Below are positions 55,455 through 63,539 of a stretch of DNA of 64,000 nt, one piece after another. This DNA is from Candidatus Thiothrix putei (GTDB taxonomy: Bacteria; Pseudomonadota; Gammaproteobacteria; Thiotrichales; Thiotrichaceae): the NCBI GenBank assembly GCA_029972225.1, contig CP124756.1, positions 124,001 through 188,000 on the forward strand. The letters are read 5' to 3'. Made by a program: the position numbers and the translations under genes. Position 1 is the stretch's first letter; each line of letters starts with the position of its first letter. Under the pieces are notes generated by a model. It did no database searches. It saw only the letters and a list, made by a program, of their open reading frames with translations, and was not told where the DNA came from.

Positions 55455-55706
55455 TTACTTGCCACCACGTGCATAACGGCTCTTGAACTTGTCTACACGA
55501 CCAGCCGTGGTGCTAATCGCTTGCTTGCCAGTGTAAAAAGGGTGAGATTGGCTGGAAACCTCCACTTTGACCAATGGGTATTCTTTACCATCTTCCCAGG
55601 TGATATTTTCACGGGTGTTGACCGTGGAGCGGGTCAGGAACGCGAAGCCGCTAGTCAGGTCTTGAAAGACGACTTCTCTGTAGTTAGGGTGAATGCCGGG
55701 CTTCAT
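55455..55706 (-). CDS. rpmE2: 50S ribosomal protein L31 type B (zinc-independent)
   Basis: 83 residues. [28 protein letters not shown] and [11 protein letters not shown] identify L31. There is no cysteine at all, so the zinc ribbon of the C+ form is absent. The longer spacing between the N-terminus and the FYTGKQ motif is that of the type B paralogue. In many bacteria this form replaces zinc-binding L31 under zinc limitation and is controlled by Zur. No Zur box is obvious in the short upstream gap. A strong terminator follows. Confidence 0.93.
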   Translation of the reverse strand: MKPGIHPNYREVVFQDLTSGFAFLTRSTVNTRENITWEDGKEYPLVKVEVSSQSHPFYTGKQAISTTAGRVDKFKSRYARGGK

Positions 55707-55758
55707 GTTGAAATCCTCAAGTTATTCGGGTATATGCGAAAAGCGCAACATCTTAGCG

Positions 55759-56454
55759 TTATTGAATCGAAAGTTCAATCTCGGCTTGCACATTCACTTG
55801 CAGGTTTTGTTTACCGCCTTCCAATGAGGGTGGTGCGGGGGCAGCATCGAGTGCCATTGCTGCCATCCGATACATCGGTGCTTGTGGTGATTCGCTTCCC
55901 AGTGCTTGCACCTCTAGGCGCACGATGCGGTATTCTGCTCGCTCCATACCGTCTTTGATCTGGTCAGCCCTTTCCTTGAAATTTTTCAGGGCTTGGTCGA
56001 TCAGGGTTTTTTCAGTTTCGGTTTTGACTTCAGGGGAAACACTGTAGTGAATACCCTCGATACGCAATTTTTCCTGCAATTTACCCAGCAGGCCACTGAG
56101 AATTTTACTGTCCTTGCTTTTTAACTGGATGTTTTGACGTACTTGCCAGCCCGTGACCCGCCCATCAGTGTACACGGGGTTGGTGGTGTAGTTTAGGGTA
56201 CTGCTTGCTACCGCCGTTTCCTGTTTGGCGAGGTCTAGCGCCCAAGTGATCGTTTGATTAATACTATCAGCCATCGCTGCGGTGTCTTGCCCTTGCTGCT
56301 CGGCGTAAAGTATCGCGGTCAGCATATCATTAGGCACTTCTTTTTCCGCCATGACAGCAAAAACCATGCGGTCGTAAACCGGGGGGGGGTCAGCAATAAC
56401 GTTATTGCTGAGTGCAGAGAGTGAAAGTAAAACCGCAGCAACTAGCTGTTTCAT
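55759..56454 (-). CDS. SIMPL-domain (DUF541) periplasmic protein
   Basis: 231 residues. A signal peptide (to about residue 21, NNVIADPPP) precedes a SIMPL domain with EKEVPNDMLTAILYAEQQGQD, VTGWQVRQNIQLKSKD and EKTLIDQALKNFKERAD. Members are exported and of unsettled function. It starts in a one-base overlap with the fabA stop (TAATG on the minus strand), so it is coupled to fabA, although no functional link is known. Confidence 0.88.
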   Translation of the reverse strand: MKQLVAAVLLSLSALSNNVIADPPPVYDRMVFAVMAEKEVPNDMLTAILYAEQQGQDTAAMADSINQTITWALDLAKQETAVASSTLNYTTNPVYTDGRVTGWQVRQNIQLKSKDSKILSGLLGKLQEKLRIEGIHYSVSPEVKTETEKTLIDQALKNFKERADQIKDGMERAEYRIVRLEVQALGSESPQAPMYRMAAMALDAAPAPPSLEGGKQNLQVNVQAEIELSIQ

Positions 56455-56969
56455 TAGAAATTATCCGTTGACGTGAATAGACCAACACGTAAGTCCTTGG
56501 CGGTGTAAATTTCACGCCCATCCACTTCCATGCTGCCATTACCAATGCCCATCACCAGTTTGCGGGTGATGACGCGGGTTAATTCAATTTTATAGGTTAC
56601 TTTCTTGGCTTTTGGGAGTACTTGACCGAAGAATTTTACCTCACCTACACCCAGTGCCCGCCCATGACCGGGGTTGCCAAGCCAAGCCAGGTAAAAACCG
56701 ATGATTTGCCACATGGCATCCAGACCTAAGCAACCGGGCATAACCGGGTCGCCGGGGAAATGGCAATCAAAAAACCACAATTCAGGGGTAATATCCAGTT
56801 CTGCCAGAATGTGACCTTTGCCGTGTGCGCCACCGTTATCGCTGATTTCGACGATACGATCCATCATTAGCATATTGGGGATGGGTAATTGCGCATTACC
56901 AGGGCCGAACATTTCGCCACGACCACATTGCAGGAGTTCTTCACGGGTAAAACTGGATTGTCTGGACAT
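56454..56969 (-). CDS. fabA: 3-hydroxyacyl-[acyl-carrier-protein] dehydratase/isomerase FabA
   Basis: 171 residues, the same length as E. coli FabA. It dehydrates 3-hydroxydecanoyl-ACP and isomerises the product, introducing the double bond for unsaturated fatty acids. The catalytic H70 ([22 protein letters not shown]) and D84 are in place. FabA usually pairs with FabB, which is not in the window. It makes the unsaturated chains that the broken cfa enzyme would modify. Confidence 0.97.
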   Translation of the reverse strand: MSRQSSFTREELLQCGRGEMFGPGNAQLPIPNMLMMDRIVEISDNGGAHGKGHILAELDITPELWFFDCHFPGDPVMPGCLGLDAMWQIIGFYLAWLGNPGHGRALGVGEVKFFGQVLPKAKKVTYKIELTRVITRKLVMGIGNGSMEVDGREIYTAKDLRVGLFTSTDNF

Positions 56970-57019
56970 AGTGCAAGCTCAAGAGTGTCATAAAACAACC
57001 GATTGTAACGGAATCTGTC

Positions 57020-57877
57020 TCAGAAAGCATAATCAGCAACCAAGCCCATGAAAATCGCCATACCCAGCCAATGGTTGTTGAGGAAGGCTTGTAAACTGGG
57101 TTGTGGTTCTCGGTGACGAATCAACCACTGTTGGTAAACTGAGAGTCCGCAAGCGACTAACCAGCCTAGCCAATACCACAGGCCGAGTTCCGCTAGAATA
57201 CCCACTACCATGAGCAATAACAGGGTCAATAGTTGCAAGATGCCGATGATCAAACGGTCATGCTCGCCAAACAGAATGGCGCTGGACTTAACCCCGATTT
57301 TCACATCATCTTCACGGTCACACATGGCGTACATGGTGTCATAGGCAGTTGTCCATAGTACCGCAGCCAAAAATAACAGCCAGGCAACCAAGGGCGGCAT
57401 TGCGCCGGTGATGGCAGTAAAGGCCATGGGAATTGCCCAAGCAAACGCAGCGCCCAAATGCACTTGCGGTAAATGGTGAAAGCGTTTCATAAAGGGGTAA
57501 GTCGCGGCCAGCAACACAGCAACCACTGACAGTGCGATAGTCAACCCATTAAGCAATAAAGCCAGTGCGAAAGCCAGTAAGCTTAATACGGTAAAAACGC
57601 CTAATGCTTCATTGGGTGAAAGATGTCCGGCAGCAAGCGGGCGGGTTTTGGTACGGGCAACGTGGGGATCAACGTCGCGGTCTGCATAGTCATTAATCGC
57701 ACAACCGGCTGAACGCATTAAGACGACTCCGGCAATGAATACTAAAAGTATGACCAGATTGGGTACACCTTCTGCTGCTATCCACAATGCCCACAGGGTT
57801 GGCCATAGTAAGAGGTAGATGCCAATAGGCCGATCCAGCCTCACCAAATGTGCGTAATGGCGCAGTTTCGTCATCAT
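57020..57877 (-). CDS. ubiA: 4-hydroxybenzoate octaprenyltransferase
   Basis: 285 residues with about eight transmembrane helices. It attaches the polyprenyl chain to 4-hydroxybenzoate in ubiquinone synthesis. The two Asp-rich prenyl-diphosphate motifs are NDYADRDVD (about 63-71) and YAMCDREDD (about 183-191). The N-terminus [21 protein letters not shown] is characteristic. It overlaps the preceding ferredoxin gene by ATGA on the minus strand. No ubiC is adjacent. Confidence 0.96.
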   Translation of the reverse strand: MMTKLRHYAHLVRLDRPIGIYLLLWPTLWALWIAAEGVPNLVILLVFIAGVVLMRSAGCAINDYADRDVDPHVARTKTRPLAAGHLSPNEALGVFTVLSLLAFALALLLNGLTIALSVVAVLLAATYPFMKRFHHLPQVHLGAAFAWAIPMAFTAITGAMPPLVAWLLFLAAVLWTTAYDTMYAMCDREDDVKIGVKSSAILFGEHDRLIIGILQLLTLLLLMVVGILAELGLWYWLGWLVACGLSVYQQWLIRHREPQPSLQAFLNNHWLGMAIFMGLVADYAF

Positions 57878-58191
57878 TGTGGATCAAGCATCAGGCGTTT
57901 GACGGGCTTGCCGTGTTGCAAGTGACTTTCGATAATTTCGTCAATGTCTTCTTGATCGACATAGGTGTACCAGATAGCTTCAGGGTACACGACGATAACC
58001 GGGCCTTCGGCGCAACGGTTTAGGCAGCCAGCAGTGTTAATTCGCGACTTGCCGTCTTTGTGCAAACCTAACGCTTTAGAGCGTTGCTTGGCATAATCGC
58101 GCATGGCTTGGGCATCAAACTGAGCGCAACAGGACTCGCCATCCGCGCGTTGATTGGTGCAAAAAAAGACATGATATTGATAGTAACTCAT
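57874..58191 (-). CDS. thioredoxin-like [2Fe-2S] ferredoxin
   Basis: 105 residues. Cys residues C11, C21 or C22, C56 and C60 ([14 protein letters not shown] ... [20 protein letters not shown]) match the C-x(10-12)-C ... C-x3-C cluster pattern of the thin [2Fe-2S] ferredoxins with a thioredoxin fold. It carries electrons in the cytoplasm; the partner is unknown. It is coupled to ubiA by a four-base overlap, which may reflect convenience rather than function. Confidence 0.88.
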   Translation of the reverse strand: MSYYQYHVFFCTNQRADGESCCAQFDAQAMRDYAKQRSKALGLHKDGKSRINTAGCLNRCAEGPVIVVYPEAIWYTYVDQEDIDEIIESHLQHGKPVKRLMLDPQ

Positions 58192-58254
58192 GGGTCATTG
58201 CTTGCCTAAAGAACAGAGGTTCATTATGCCAGAGGCGCTCATACCCACAAAATA

Positions 58255-58282
58255 AAACAGGGTGGAAAAATCCACCCTGTTT
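58255..58282 (-). terminator. rho-independent terminator after the small lipoprotein gene
   Basis: A 12-bp perfect stem (AAACAGGGTGGA / TCCACCCTGTTT) with a four-base loop lies 27 bases after the 58310 stop. On the minus strand it continues into a T-rich run (TTTTATTTTG). Confidence 0.85.
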
Positions 58283-58309
58283 CGTATTCATTCGCCTAAC
58301 GGCTAGTGA

Positions 58310-58489
58310 TCACTTTGGTGCAGCAGGTGCAGCTTGGTCAACAGCAGGCGCTGCTGGAGCAGCTTGTGCAGGTGCAGCTTGATCAACAGCAGGTGCATCA
58401 GCTTTAGGTGCATCCGCAGCTTTTTCACCACAAGCAGTCAGAGCGAAAGCAGCCAGCAAAGCAGCGATCAGTACACGGTATTGAGTCAT
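58310..58489 (-). CDS. small Ala/Pro-rich lipoprotein
   Basis: 59 residues. The signal peptide ends in the lipobox ALTAC (C20), followed by GEK. The rest is a low-complexity Ala/Pro/Asp tail with a repeated unit (APAVDQAAPA occurs twice). ATG 58489 has GGAG eight bases upstream; a longer frame to 58540 lacks one. A strong terminator follows, so it is expressed on its own. The role is unknown; such tails suggest a spacer or surface lipopeptide. Confidence 0.7.
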   Translation of the reverse strand: MTQYRVLIAALLAAFALTACGEKAADAPKADAPAVDQAAPAQAAPAAPAVDQAAPAAPK

Positions 58490-58666
58490 TGTTTTATCTC
58501 CACAAAAGTTGACTTGAAAAAACTGAGTGGCGACCTTCATGATTCCTTGAATGTCACCTTTCTATATGTGCAATTCTTGCTTACCCTTGATGGGTATTCC
58601 TACGTTGCTAAGCGTAGCACTGTTTTAAACTTTGTGTATAAGTTTTTAATAAAATAGCGATATTGC

Positions 58667-59029
58667 TTATTGGGTATCAGAAGTATTGCTCAGGCTGGTA
58701 AGCACACCGTTAACTTCAGCACCTTCGTCCATTTGTATCTCAACATAATGAATATTGCCATTAATTTTAGCAGTAGACTTAAGTGAAATACGGCGAGAGA
58801 CGAATATATCGCCACAAATAGTGCCTGAAACAACCACTAACGGGGCGCGTATTTCGCCGCTTACTTCACTGTCGCCTTGAATATACAATGCTGCTCGCGA
58901 GTCCATGGGGGCAGTAATATTGCCATTAACTTTTCCATGAACGTATAAATTATTCTGAAAGGCAATGTTGCCAATAATTTCCAGGTCTTTTTCCAGCAGC
59001 GAAGCTGAAGAGGTATTTCTGGTTGTCAT
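58667..59029 (-). CDS. bactofilin (polymer-forming cytoskeletal protein)
   Basis: 120 residues of the DUF583 fold: NLYVHGKVNGNITAPMDSRAALYIQGD, EVSGEIRAPLVVVSGTICGDIFVSRRI and AKINGNIHYVEIQMDEGAEVNGVL, a right-handed beta-helix built from about six-residue turns. It forms non-dynamic filaments that help set cell shape or place polar proteins. It lies on the opposite strand to, and about 670 bases from, the GTPase/roadblock cluster. In Myxococcus bactofilins position a small GTPase, so the closeness may matter (inference). Confidence 0.9.
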   Translation of the reverse strand: MTTRNTSSASLLEKDLEIIGNIAFQNNLYVHGKVNGNITAPMDSRAALYIQGDSEVSGEIRAPLVVVSGTICGDIFVSRRISLKSTAKINGNIHYVEIQMDEGAEVNGVLTSLSNTSDTQ

Positions 59030-59111
59030 GTATTTGTCGTATTTATTGAAGTCGGAAAATCAAGATAATTAAGTCAAGAATAGTAGCAGGTGTTAAACAA
59101 AACATCATGCA

Positions 59112-59501
59112 TTATTGCTTCTGATCGCGTAGTTGTTCTAACTCCTGTTCCAGTACTGCAATAGTATCATCACGCATTTGCAAGTCTTCCATCAGGGCTT
59201 CTAGACGAATTTCATAGGTTTCTAGGCGTTCCAGCACGTCATCATCGTGTTGTGTACTGTTGTCTAAACGTGCATTTAATTTCTCAGCACGTTCTTCGGT
59301 TTCTTTCAAGTCACGTCTTAGCGTTGCATTTTCACGGTGGCATTGTTCCAAGCGAAACCGTGCATCGAAAGGATTATCAGATGTTTCTTGGGGTAATGCA
59401 GGTGATTGTTTTAGTTTATTAGCAATCCACCAACCGATAGCCACGCCAATAAAAATAGCTAGGGTTAACAGAAAAGCAATTTGTATGGTTAGGTAAAACA
59501 T
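59112..59501 (-). CDS. membrane-anchored coiled-coil protein
   Basis: 129 residues. One N-terminal transmembrane helix (about 5-29, IQIAFLLTLAIFIGVAIGWWIA) is followed by a short linker and a long charged coiled coil (about 50-127). GGGAG lies just before the ATG. The layout resembles small envelope or division-associated proteins, but no family is recognised. It shares strand with the bactofilin 80 bases downstream and may be co-transcribed with it. Confidence 0.7.
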   Translation of the reverse strand: MFYLTIQIAFLLTLAIFIGVAIGWWIANKLKQSPALPQETSDNPFDARFRLEQCHRENATLRRDLKETEERAEKLNARLDNSTQHDDDVLERLETYEIRLEALMEDLQMRDDTIAVLEQELEQLRDQKQ

Positions 59502-59587
59502 CGGCTCCCTCTCGCCTTAAATCACCGGACTATCCCAGACTATCCTATTGTAGCAGTCTCATGTTAATAGAAAGCTTCGCCGTTCAT

Positions 59588-59607
59588 CAGAAAAATATAT
59601 TTTTCTG
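59588..59607. promoter_or_regulatory. 20-bp perfect palindrome in a divergent promoter region
   Basis: CAGAAAAATA is followed directly by its reverse complement TATTTTTCTG with no spacer. It lies in the 198-base gap between the divergent coiled-coil gene and the 59700 gene, among AT-rich sequence with TATACT further on (59656-59661). It could bind a dimeric regulator controlling both sides. Confidence 0.45.
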
Positions 59608-59699
59608 GGGCGCTTATAGACTATGATTAAAAAGTCTTCTAGTATCCTGAAAGAATATACTATAAACCATTGTTGAGTGTTTGGTGTGGCCCTAAAATT

Positions 59700-60416
59700 A
59701 TGCTAGAAAAATTATTGCGCAGCGGAAAAGTTCAGCCCCCGCCGGAATTACCTTTGGTTTTTAGTCTTGCGTCTGAACGCCAGCTTCGTTTGCATCAGCA
59801 CCCCGAACCGTTGAGGGCATGGCGATTCTTGTCGCATCATATTCGTCGCTACCCTCAAGATTTACGTGCTCACACCCAAAGGATTTTGTTGGCGCAGCAT
59901 GAGTCTCTTCGTGACCGTTTATCCGGTAGTCTTCAGGATGTATTTCTTGCCTTAGGGCAATCAGGGCATCTGTTGCGTGAACACTTGTTGAATTTGGTTA
60001 AGGATGATTTGAGTCGGCAGGATGAGCTGTTTTTCCAGCAATGGTTAGAAGCTGCGAGTGAGAGCGAGACGCATCAGCAATGGCGTGAAGGCTCTGTGTT
60101 GTCTACGGGGCAAGAAGCCGCAGCAGTGAAGTTATTGACACTTGAGCGCAGTCAAGAAACAGCTCAATATTCGAATGTGATGGAAGAAGTTTTTGCATGT
60201 TTAGAGTATGGTCAGATTGATACCGCGAGGGATCTGTTGGAAGCAGAGGTTCTGGCTGGCAACACTGACGAGTCGATAGAGCAGGAGCTTGTGAACATTT
60301 ATCAGTACACGCGCAGCAAGGATGGGCTGAGTAATATGATTAAGCAGATGCAAGAGGCAGGGCGAGAGATTTCTGCTCTGTGGCTGGAAAAACAGCAGGA
60401 ATCCGAACAATGGTAA
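59700..60416 (+). CDS. FimV C-terminal-like TPR protein
   Basis: 238 residues. There is no signal peptide. The C-terminal segment YGQIDTARDLLEAEVLAGNTDESIEQELVNIYQYTRSKDGLSNMIKQMQ resembles the C-terminal TPR-like domain of FimV/HubP, the polar landmark and type IV pilus assembly factor. The rest is helical and unfamiliar. ATG 59700 is preferred to a TTG at 59670. It opens the plus-strand cluster with the small GTPase. Because the FimV-like gene at 41391 lacks this cytoplasmic part, the two may together replace one full-length FimV (inference). Confidence 0.7.
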   Translation: MLEKLLRSGKVQPPPELPLVFSLASERQLRLHQHPEPLRAWRFLSHHIRRYPQDLRAHTQRILLAQHESLRDRLSGSLQDVFLALGQSGHLLREHLLNLVKDDLSRQDELFFQQWLEAASESETHQQWREGSVLSTGQEAAAVKLLTLERSQETAQYSNVMEEVFACLEYGQIDTARDLLEAEVLAGNTDESIEQELVNIYQYTRSKDGLSNMIKQMQEAGREISALWLEKQQESEQW

Positions 60417-60443
60417 AAAAATAACGACAAGCAGGCTGGATTT

Positions 60444-61823
60444 ATGCTGACACATTCTAAAACAGGCCCTTTGAAAGTTGCACTACTGGCGATTAGCCCG
60501 CATAACCGGGCTATCCTTGAGTTTTTTTTCTCAGGAGCGGGGCGTAATTTGTTCAAGGTTGTCCCGGAGGCAGAGGCAGATGCCTTCATCCTTGACCATG
60601 ATCACCCGGATGCTAAAGCTGACTGGCAACAACGCGCTGCTTTACACAAGCCAGGGATTATTTTGTCGGTACACCCGGTGGAGTTGCCTAATTGTATTTG
60701 GATTCCTAAGCCGCTAACGTCACGTGCCTTAACGGATGCGGTTGATCGGGTTTATGAGTTGGCGGTCAGCTTGGAGCCAGCATTGAATGCGGTACATCGC
60801 CCGGCGATGACACCTGCCTCTGTTGTGGCTGCTGAACAGCCGTTAGTGCAGCACGCTGAAGCACATTTTCGCGATTTGCCTCAGCCCTTTGGCGTATCTG
60901 CCCGTACAGATCGTGTAGACAGAAAGTTACGCTCATTGGTGATTAGTCTCCCGGACGAAGACGAAGCGGAAGAGACGATGGCTGTTACGTCGCCTGTGAT
61001 GCAGCCAGAAGTCGATGTGCCGATGGTAGTGTTTGACCCCGCTGAAGCTGATATTTCTTTAGAAGAGGTCGATCGCCCTGTTGGTGATTCCTTATCGCAA
61101 GAAGACGCTGAGCGCCGCTGGAAGGCTTTGTGTGGTGAACAAGACGATGTGCAGGCGGTACCCGACGTTGCCCTGTTTACCCCGGAAAATTACTTGTTGA
61201 GCACTATTTTGGAGGCACTGCGGTTAGCTAGGGAATCACAGCAGACGGTGCACCTTAAGTTATCAGCACAGGATTACGCATTGTTGATGCCACAACAGGG
61301 ACTGGCTTACTGCACTCTTGACACCCGGTCAGAAGAATTCCGCGTCTTGTGCAATAATCCCATACAAGCTGGGCAAATTGCGCTACATATACCCAACAGT
61401 GTGGAACTCGAACAACTGGAACAGCAAGCAACGCATGATGCAGATGCTTTGCTGGATATCGAAGCGTTTGTGTGGGTGAGTAGTTTGCTGACCGCCAGAG
61501 GCCGGTTGGGGCGTGGTGTTGAGATTGAGCAGAAAATTTCCCTGAAATATTGGCCCAACCTGACGCGCCTTGAACAGTTCCCCCATATCATGCGCATCGC
61601 TGCATTGTGGAACCAGCGCCCGGCAAGTTCATTGGACATTGCCAGTGCCTTGAGTATCCCACAACGCTATGTGTTTGCGTTCCACACGGCAGCCAATGCA
61701 CTTAACCTGTTTGAAATGGATCAGAACAAACTCAAGAGTCGGGAAAAAGAGAAGCCTAAGCAGGAAAATCGTGGCTTCTTCTCGCGCTTGTTGAAGCGTT
61801 TGTTGGGAGGGGGAACGAAATAG
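60444..61823 (+). CDS. receiver-like/PilZ-independent regulatory protein of unknown function in GTPase cluster
   Basis: 459 residues. The first approximately 110 resemble a response-regulator receiver fold: KVALLAISPHNRAILEFFF, then DAFILDHDHPD with an acceptor-like Asp, GIILSVHP and IPKPLTSRALTDAV with the conserved Lys-Pro. A disordered acidic region follows (about 150-220). The C-terminal half (about 240-430) is a helical/beta domain with no recognised family. The end is strongly basic (KSREKEKPKQ ... RLLKRLLGGGTK), possibly membrane-binding. It starts 27 bases after the FimV-like gene and ends four bases before the GTPase, so it probably works with it. Confidence 0.65.
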   Translation: MLTHSKTGPLKVALLAISPHNRAILEFFFSGAGRNLFKVVPEAEADAFILDHDHPDAKADWQQRAALHKPGIILSVHPVELPNCIWIPKPLTSRALTDAVDRVYELAVSLEPALNAVHRPAMTPASVVAAEQPLVQHAEAHFRDLPQPFGVSARTDRVDRKLRSLVISLPDEDEAEETMAVTSPVMQPEVDVPMVVFDPAEADISLEEVDRPVGDSLSQEDAERRWKALCGEQDDVQAVPDVALFTPENYLLSTILEALRLARESQQTVHLKLSAQDYALLMPQQGLAYCTLDTRSEEFRVLCNNPIQAGQIALHIPNSVELEQLEQQATHDADALLDIEAFVWVSSLLTARGRLGRGVEIEQKISLKYWPNLTRLEQFPHIMRIAALWNQRPASSLDIASALSIPQRYVFAFHTAANALNLFEMDQNKLKSREKEKPKQENRGFFSRLLKRLLGGGTK

Positions 61824-61827
61824 CTTT

Positions 61828-62376
61828 ATGAGCAGCATGATCAACCGCAAAATTATTTTTACCGGGCCTGTTGGTGCAGGTAAAACCACGGCTATCGCCG
61901 CCATTAGTGATATAAAACCGATTACAACGGATGAGTACGCTTCTGATATGACCAAAAGTCGCAAGCCACAGACCACGGTGGCGATGGATTATGGTTTAAT
62001 TCGTCTGAGCGAAAATGAACGGGTGCATTTGTATGGCACACCGGGGCAGGAACGCTTCGATTTTATGTGGGATATCCTCACTAAAGGTGGAATCGGTTTG
62101 ATCTTGCTGCTGGATAATACCCGCAAGGATCCGTTTCAGGATATCCGTTTTTACACCAATGCATTCCGTGACTTTATCGAAAAACAGCAAATGGTGGTCG
62201 GTGTGACACGCATGGATTTGCACCGTAAACCGGGGCTGCCGGAGTACCGTCGTTATCTGGAATCCTTGTCGCTGCAAGCACCTGTCTTTGAAGTGGATGC
62301 ACGTAGTCACAAAGATGTCACCATGCTGATTCAGGCGCTGTTGTTCTCACTGGATCCGGGAGTAACGAACGGATGA
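61828..62376 (+). CDS. MglA/COG2229-type small Ras-like GTPase
   Basis: 182 residues. G1 is FTGPVGAGKTTAI (about residues 11-23), the G3 region is LYGTPGQERFDFMW (Gly-Thr-Pro-Gly in place of Asp-x-x-Gly, as in MglA-like proteins) and G4 is GVTRMDLH. Bacterial GTPases of this group switch cell polarity or motility and are controlled by roadblock-domain GAPs. A roadblock gene lies two genes downstream, giving a likely switch/regulator pair. It overlaps the next gene by ATGA. Confidence 0.87.
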   Translation: MSSMINRKIIFTGPVGAGKTTAIAAISDIKPITTDEYASDMTKSRKPQTTVAMDYGLIRLSENERVHLYGTPGQERFDFMWDILTKGGIGLILLLDNTRKDPFQDIRFYTNAFRDFIEKQQMVVGVTRMDLHRKPGLPEYRRYLESLSLQAPVFEVDARSHKDVTMLIQALLFSLDPGVTNG

Positions 62377-63020
62377 GCGAATACATACTCACAGAAAACT
62401 TGCATCTAGGTGTGACCCCTGCGGGTACTTACTACGCTGTACAAGACAGTGCTGAAGAACCCGGCAGGGTGTTTTTACACCGCCTGTTTCAAGAAGCCGC
62501 TACCCCTTTATTCACGGTTGATGTTGCCTGTGAACTGAGTGGCTACAAGAAAAAACGGGCGTTAGAATTTGTGCATTGGATGCAAGAAGCCGGTTTGATT
62601 TTGGGGCAGGAGCAAGGCGAAACGGCTCCTGAGGAAACCTTAGAGCGCTTACTGCCTAAACTATTACGTACCCTCTCTGACGAAGGCAAGGCAATTCTGG
62701 CGGAAAGTCGAGGGTTGTATTTAGGCAGCGCTGGTTTTACCCATGAAGCAGCGGAAGAACTCGCTGCCCTCAGTGCCAATCTGACGGCAGTGTATGCCCG
62801 TCATAAGGAGCTGCTGCACGGTAATCTAGGCTACCGCCAGCGTGCGTGGGGCTTGGTGGATGCGAGTGGTAACAGTGAAGTCGGTTTTTGGCCGCTTTAT
62901 ATTGGTCAAAATCGCTTTACACTTATTATTGGAGGCATTCCCCAGTTCAACCAGCCAGATTTTAAACGGTTGGTGTGGGCGCTGGAAATGCGTTACGGTA
63001 ATACCGAAATACCTGTTTAA
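62373..63020 (+). CDS. GTPase-cluster protein of unknown function
   Basis: 215 residues. The N-terminal half contains a helix-turn-helix-like segment (LFTVDVACELSGYKKKRALEFVHWMQEAGLI). The C-terminal half (about 105-210: AESRGLYLGSAGFTHEAAEELAALSANL ... FWPLYIGQNRFTLIIGGIPQF) has the strand-helix pattern of a roadblock/longin fold. Its coupled start (ATGA with the GTPase) suggests direct interaction with that protein. No known family is recognised with confidence. Confidence 0.65.
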   Translation: MSEYILTENLHLGVTPAGTYYAVQDSAEEPGRVFLHRLFQEAATPLFTVDVACELSGYKKKRALEFVHWMQEAGLILGQEQGETAPEETLERLLPKLLRTLSDEGKAILAESRGLYLGSAGFTHEAAEELAALSANLTAVYARHKELLHGNLGYRQRAWGLVDASGNSEVGFWPLYIGQNRFTLIIGGIPQFNQPDFKRLVWALEMRYGNTEIPV

Positions 63021-63056
63021 TTGAACGAATACTGATAACCAAGGAGAGAAAACAAG

Positions 63057-63419
63057 ATGCGCTCTGAAATGCTGAACTCCATCCTCAGTGACCTGAATGG
63101 TTCATCTGCGGACATTGAAGCCTCTGCTATCTTATCGACGGATGGCTTAATGATGGCTTCTATGTTGCCTGGCGGGATGGATGAAGACCGAGTGGGAGCG
63201 ATGAGTGCTGCCATGTTGTCCCTGGGTGACCGGACTGCCGAAGAATTAGCACGCGGTGCATTGGAGCAAGTACTAATCAAAGGAGCGAGAGGTTATATTC
63301 TGATGACACATGCAGGTAATGAAGCCGTTGTTACTGTCTTGGCTAAACCTAATGCACGCCTTGGCCTCATTTTCTTGGATGTAAAACGTGCGGCTGAAAA
63401 TATTGGTAAAATTATCTGA
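63057..63419 (+). CDS. roadblock/LC7-domain protein (MglB-like)
   Basis: 120 residues, a single roadblock domain: MLNSILSDLNGSSADIEASAILSTDGLMMASMLP, DRVGAMSAAMLSLGDRTAEELARGALEQVLIKGARGYILMT and a C-terminal helix. In this family homodimers act as GTPase-activating or scaffolding partners of Ras-like GTPases. AAGGAGAG is nine bases upstream of the ATG. It lies 36 bases after the preceding gene and belongs to the same plus-strand run. Confidence 0.9.
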   Translation: MRSEMLNSILSDLNGSSADIEASAILSTDGLMMASMLPGGMDEDRVGAMSAAMLSLGDRTAEELARGALEQVLIKGARGYILMTHAGNEAVVTVLAKPNARLGLIFLDVKRAAENIGKII

Positions 63420-63539
63420 TAGCTATAGCTAATCTCGATTTAATAAAAATAAAAAGTGGCTCGGTCAATACAGCGCTGAGGATGTGGTGGTTTATAGCTG
63501 CACCCTCTCAAACTGCCGGGATCAACACGGAGAGATGCG

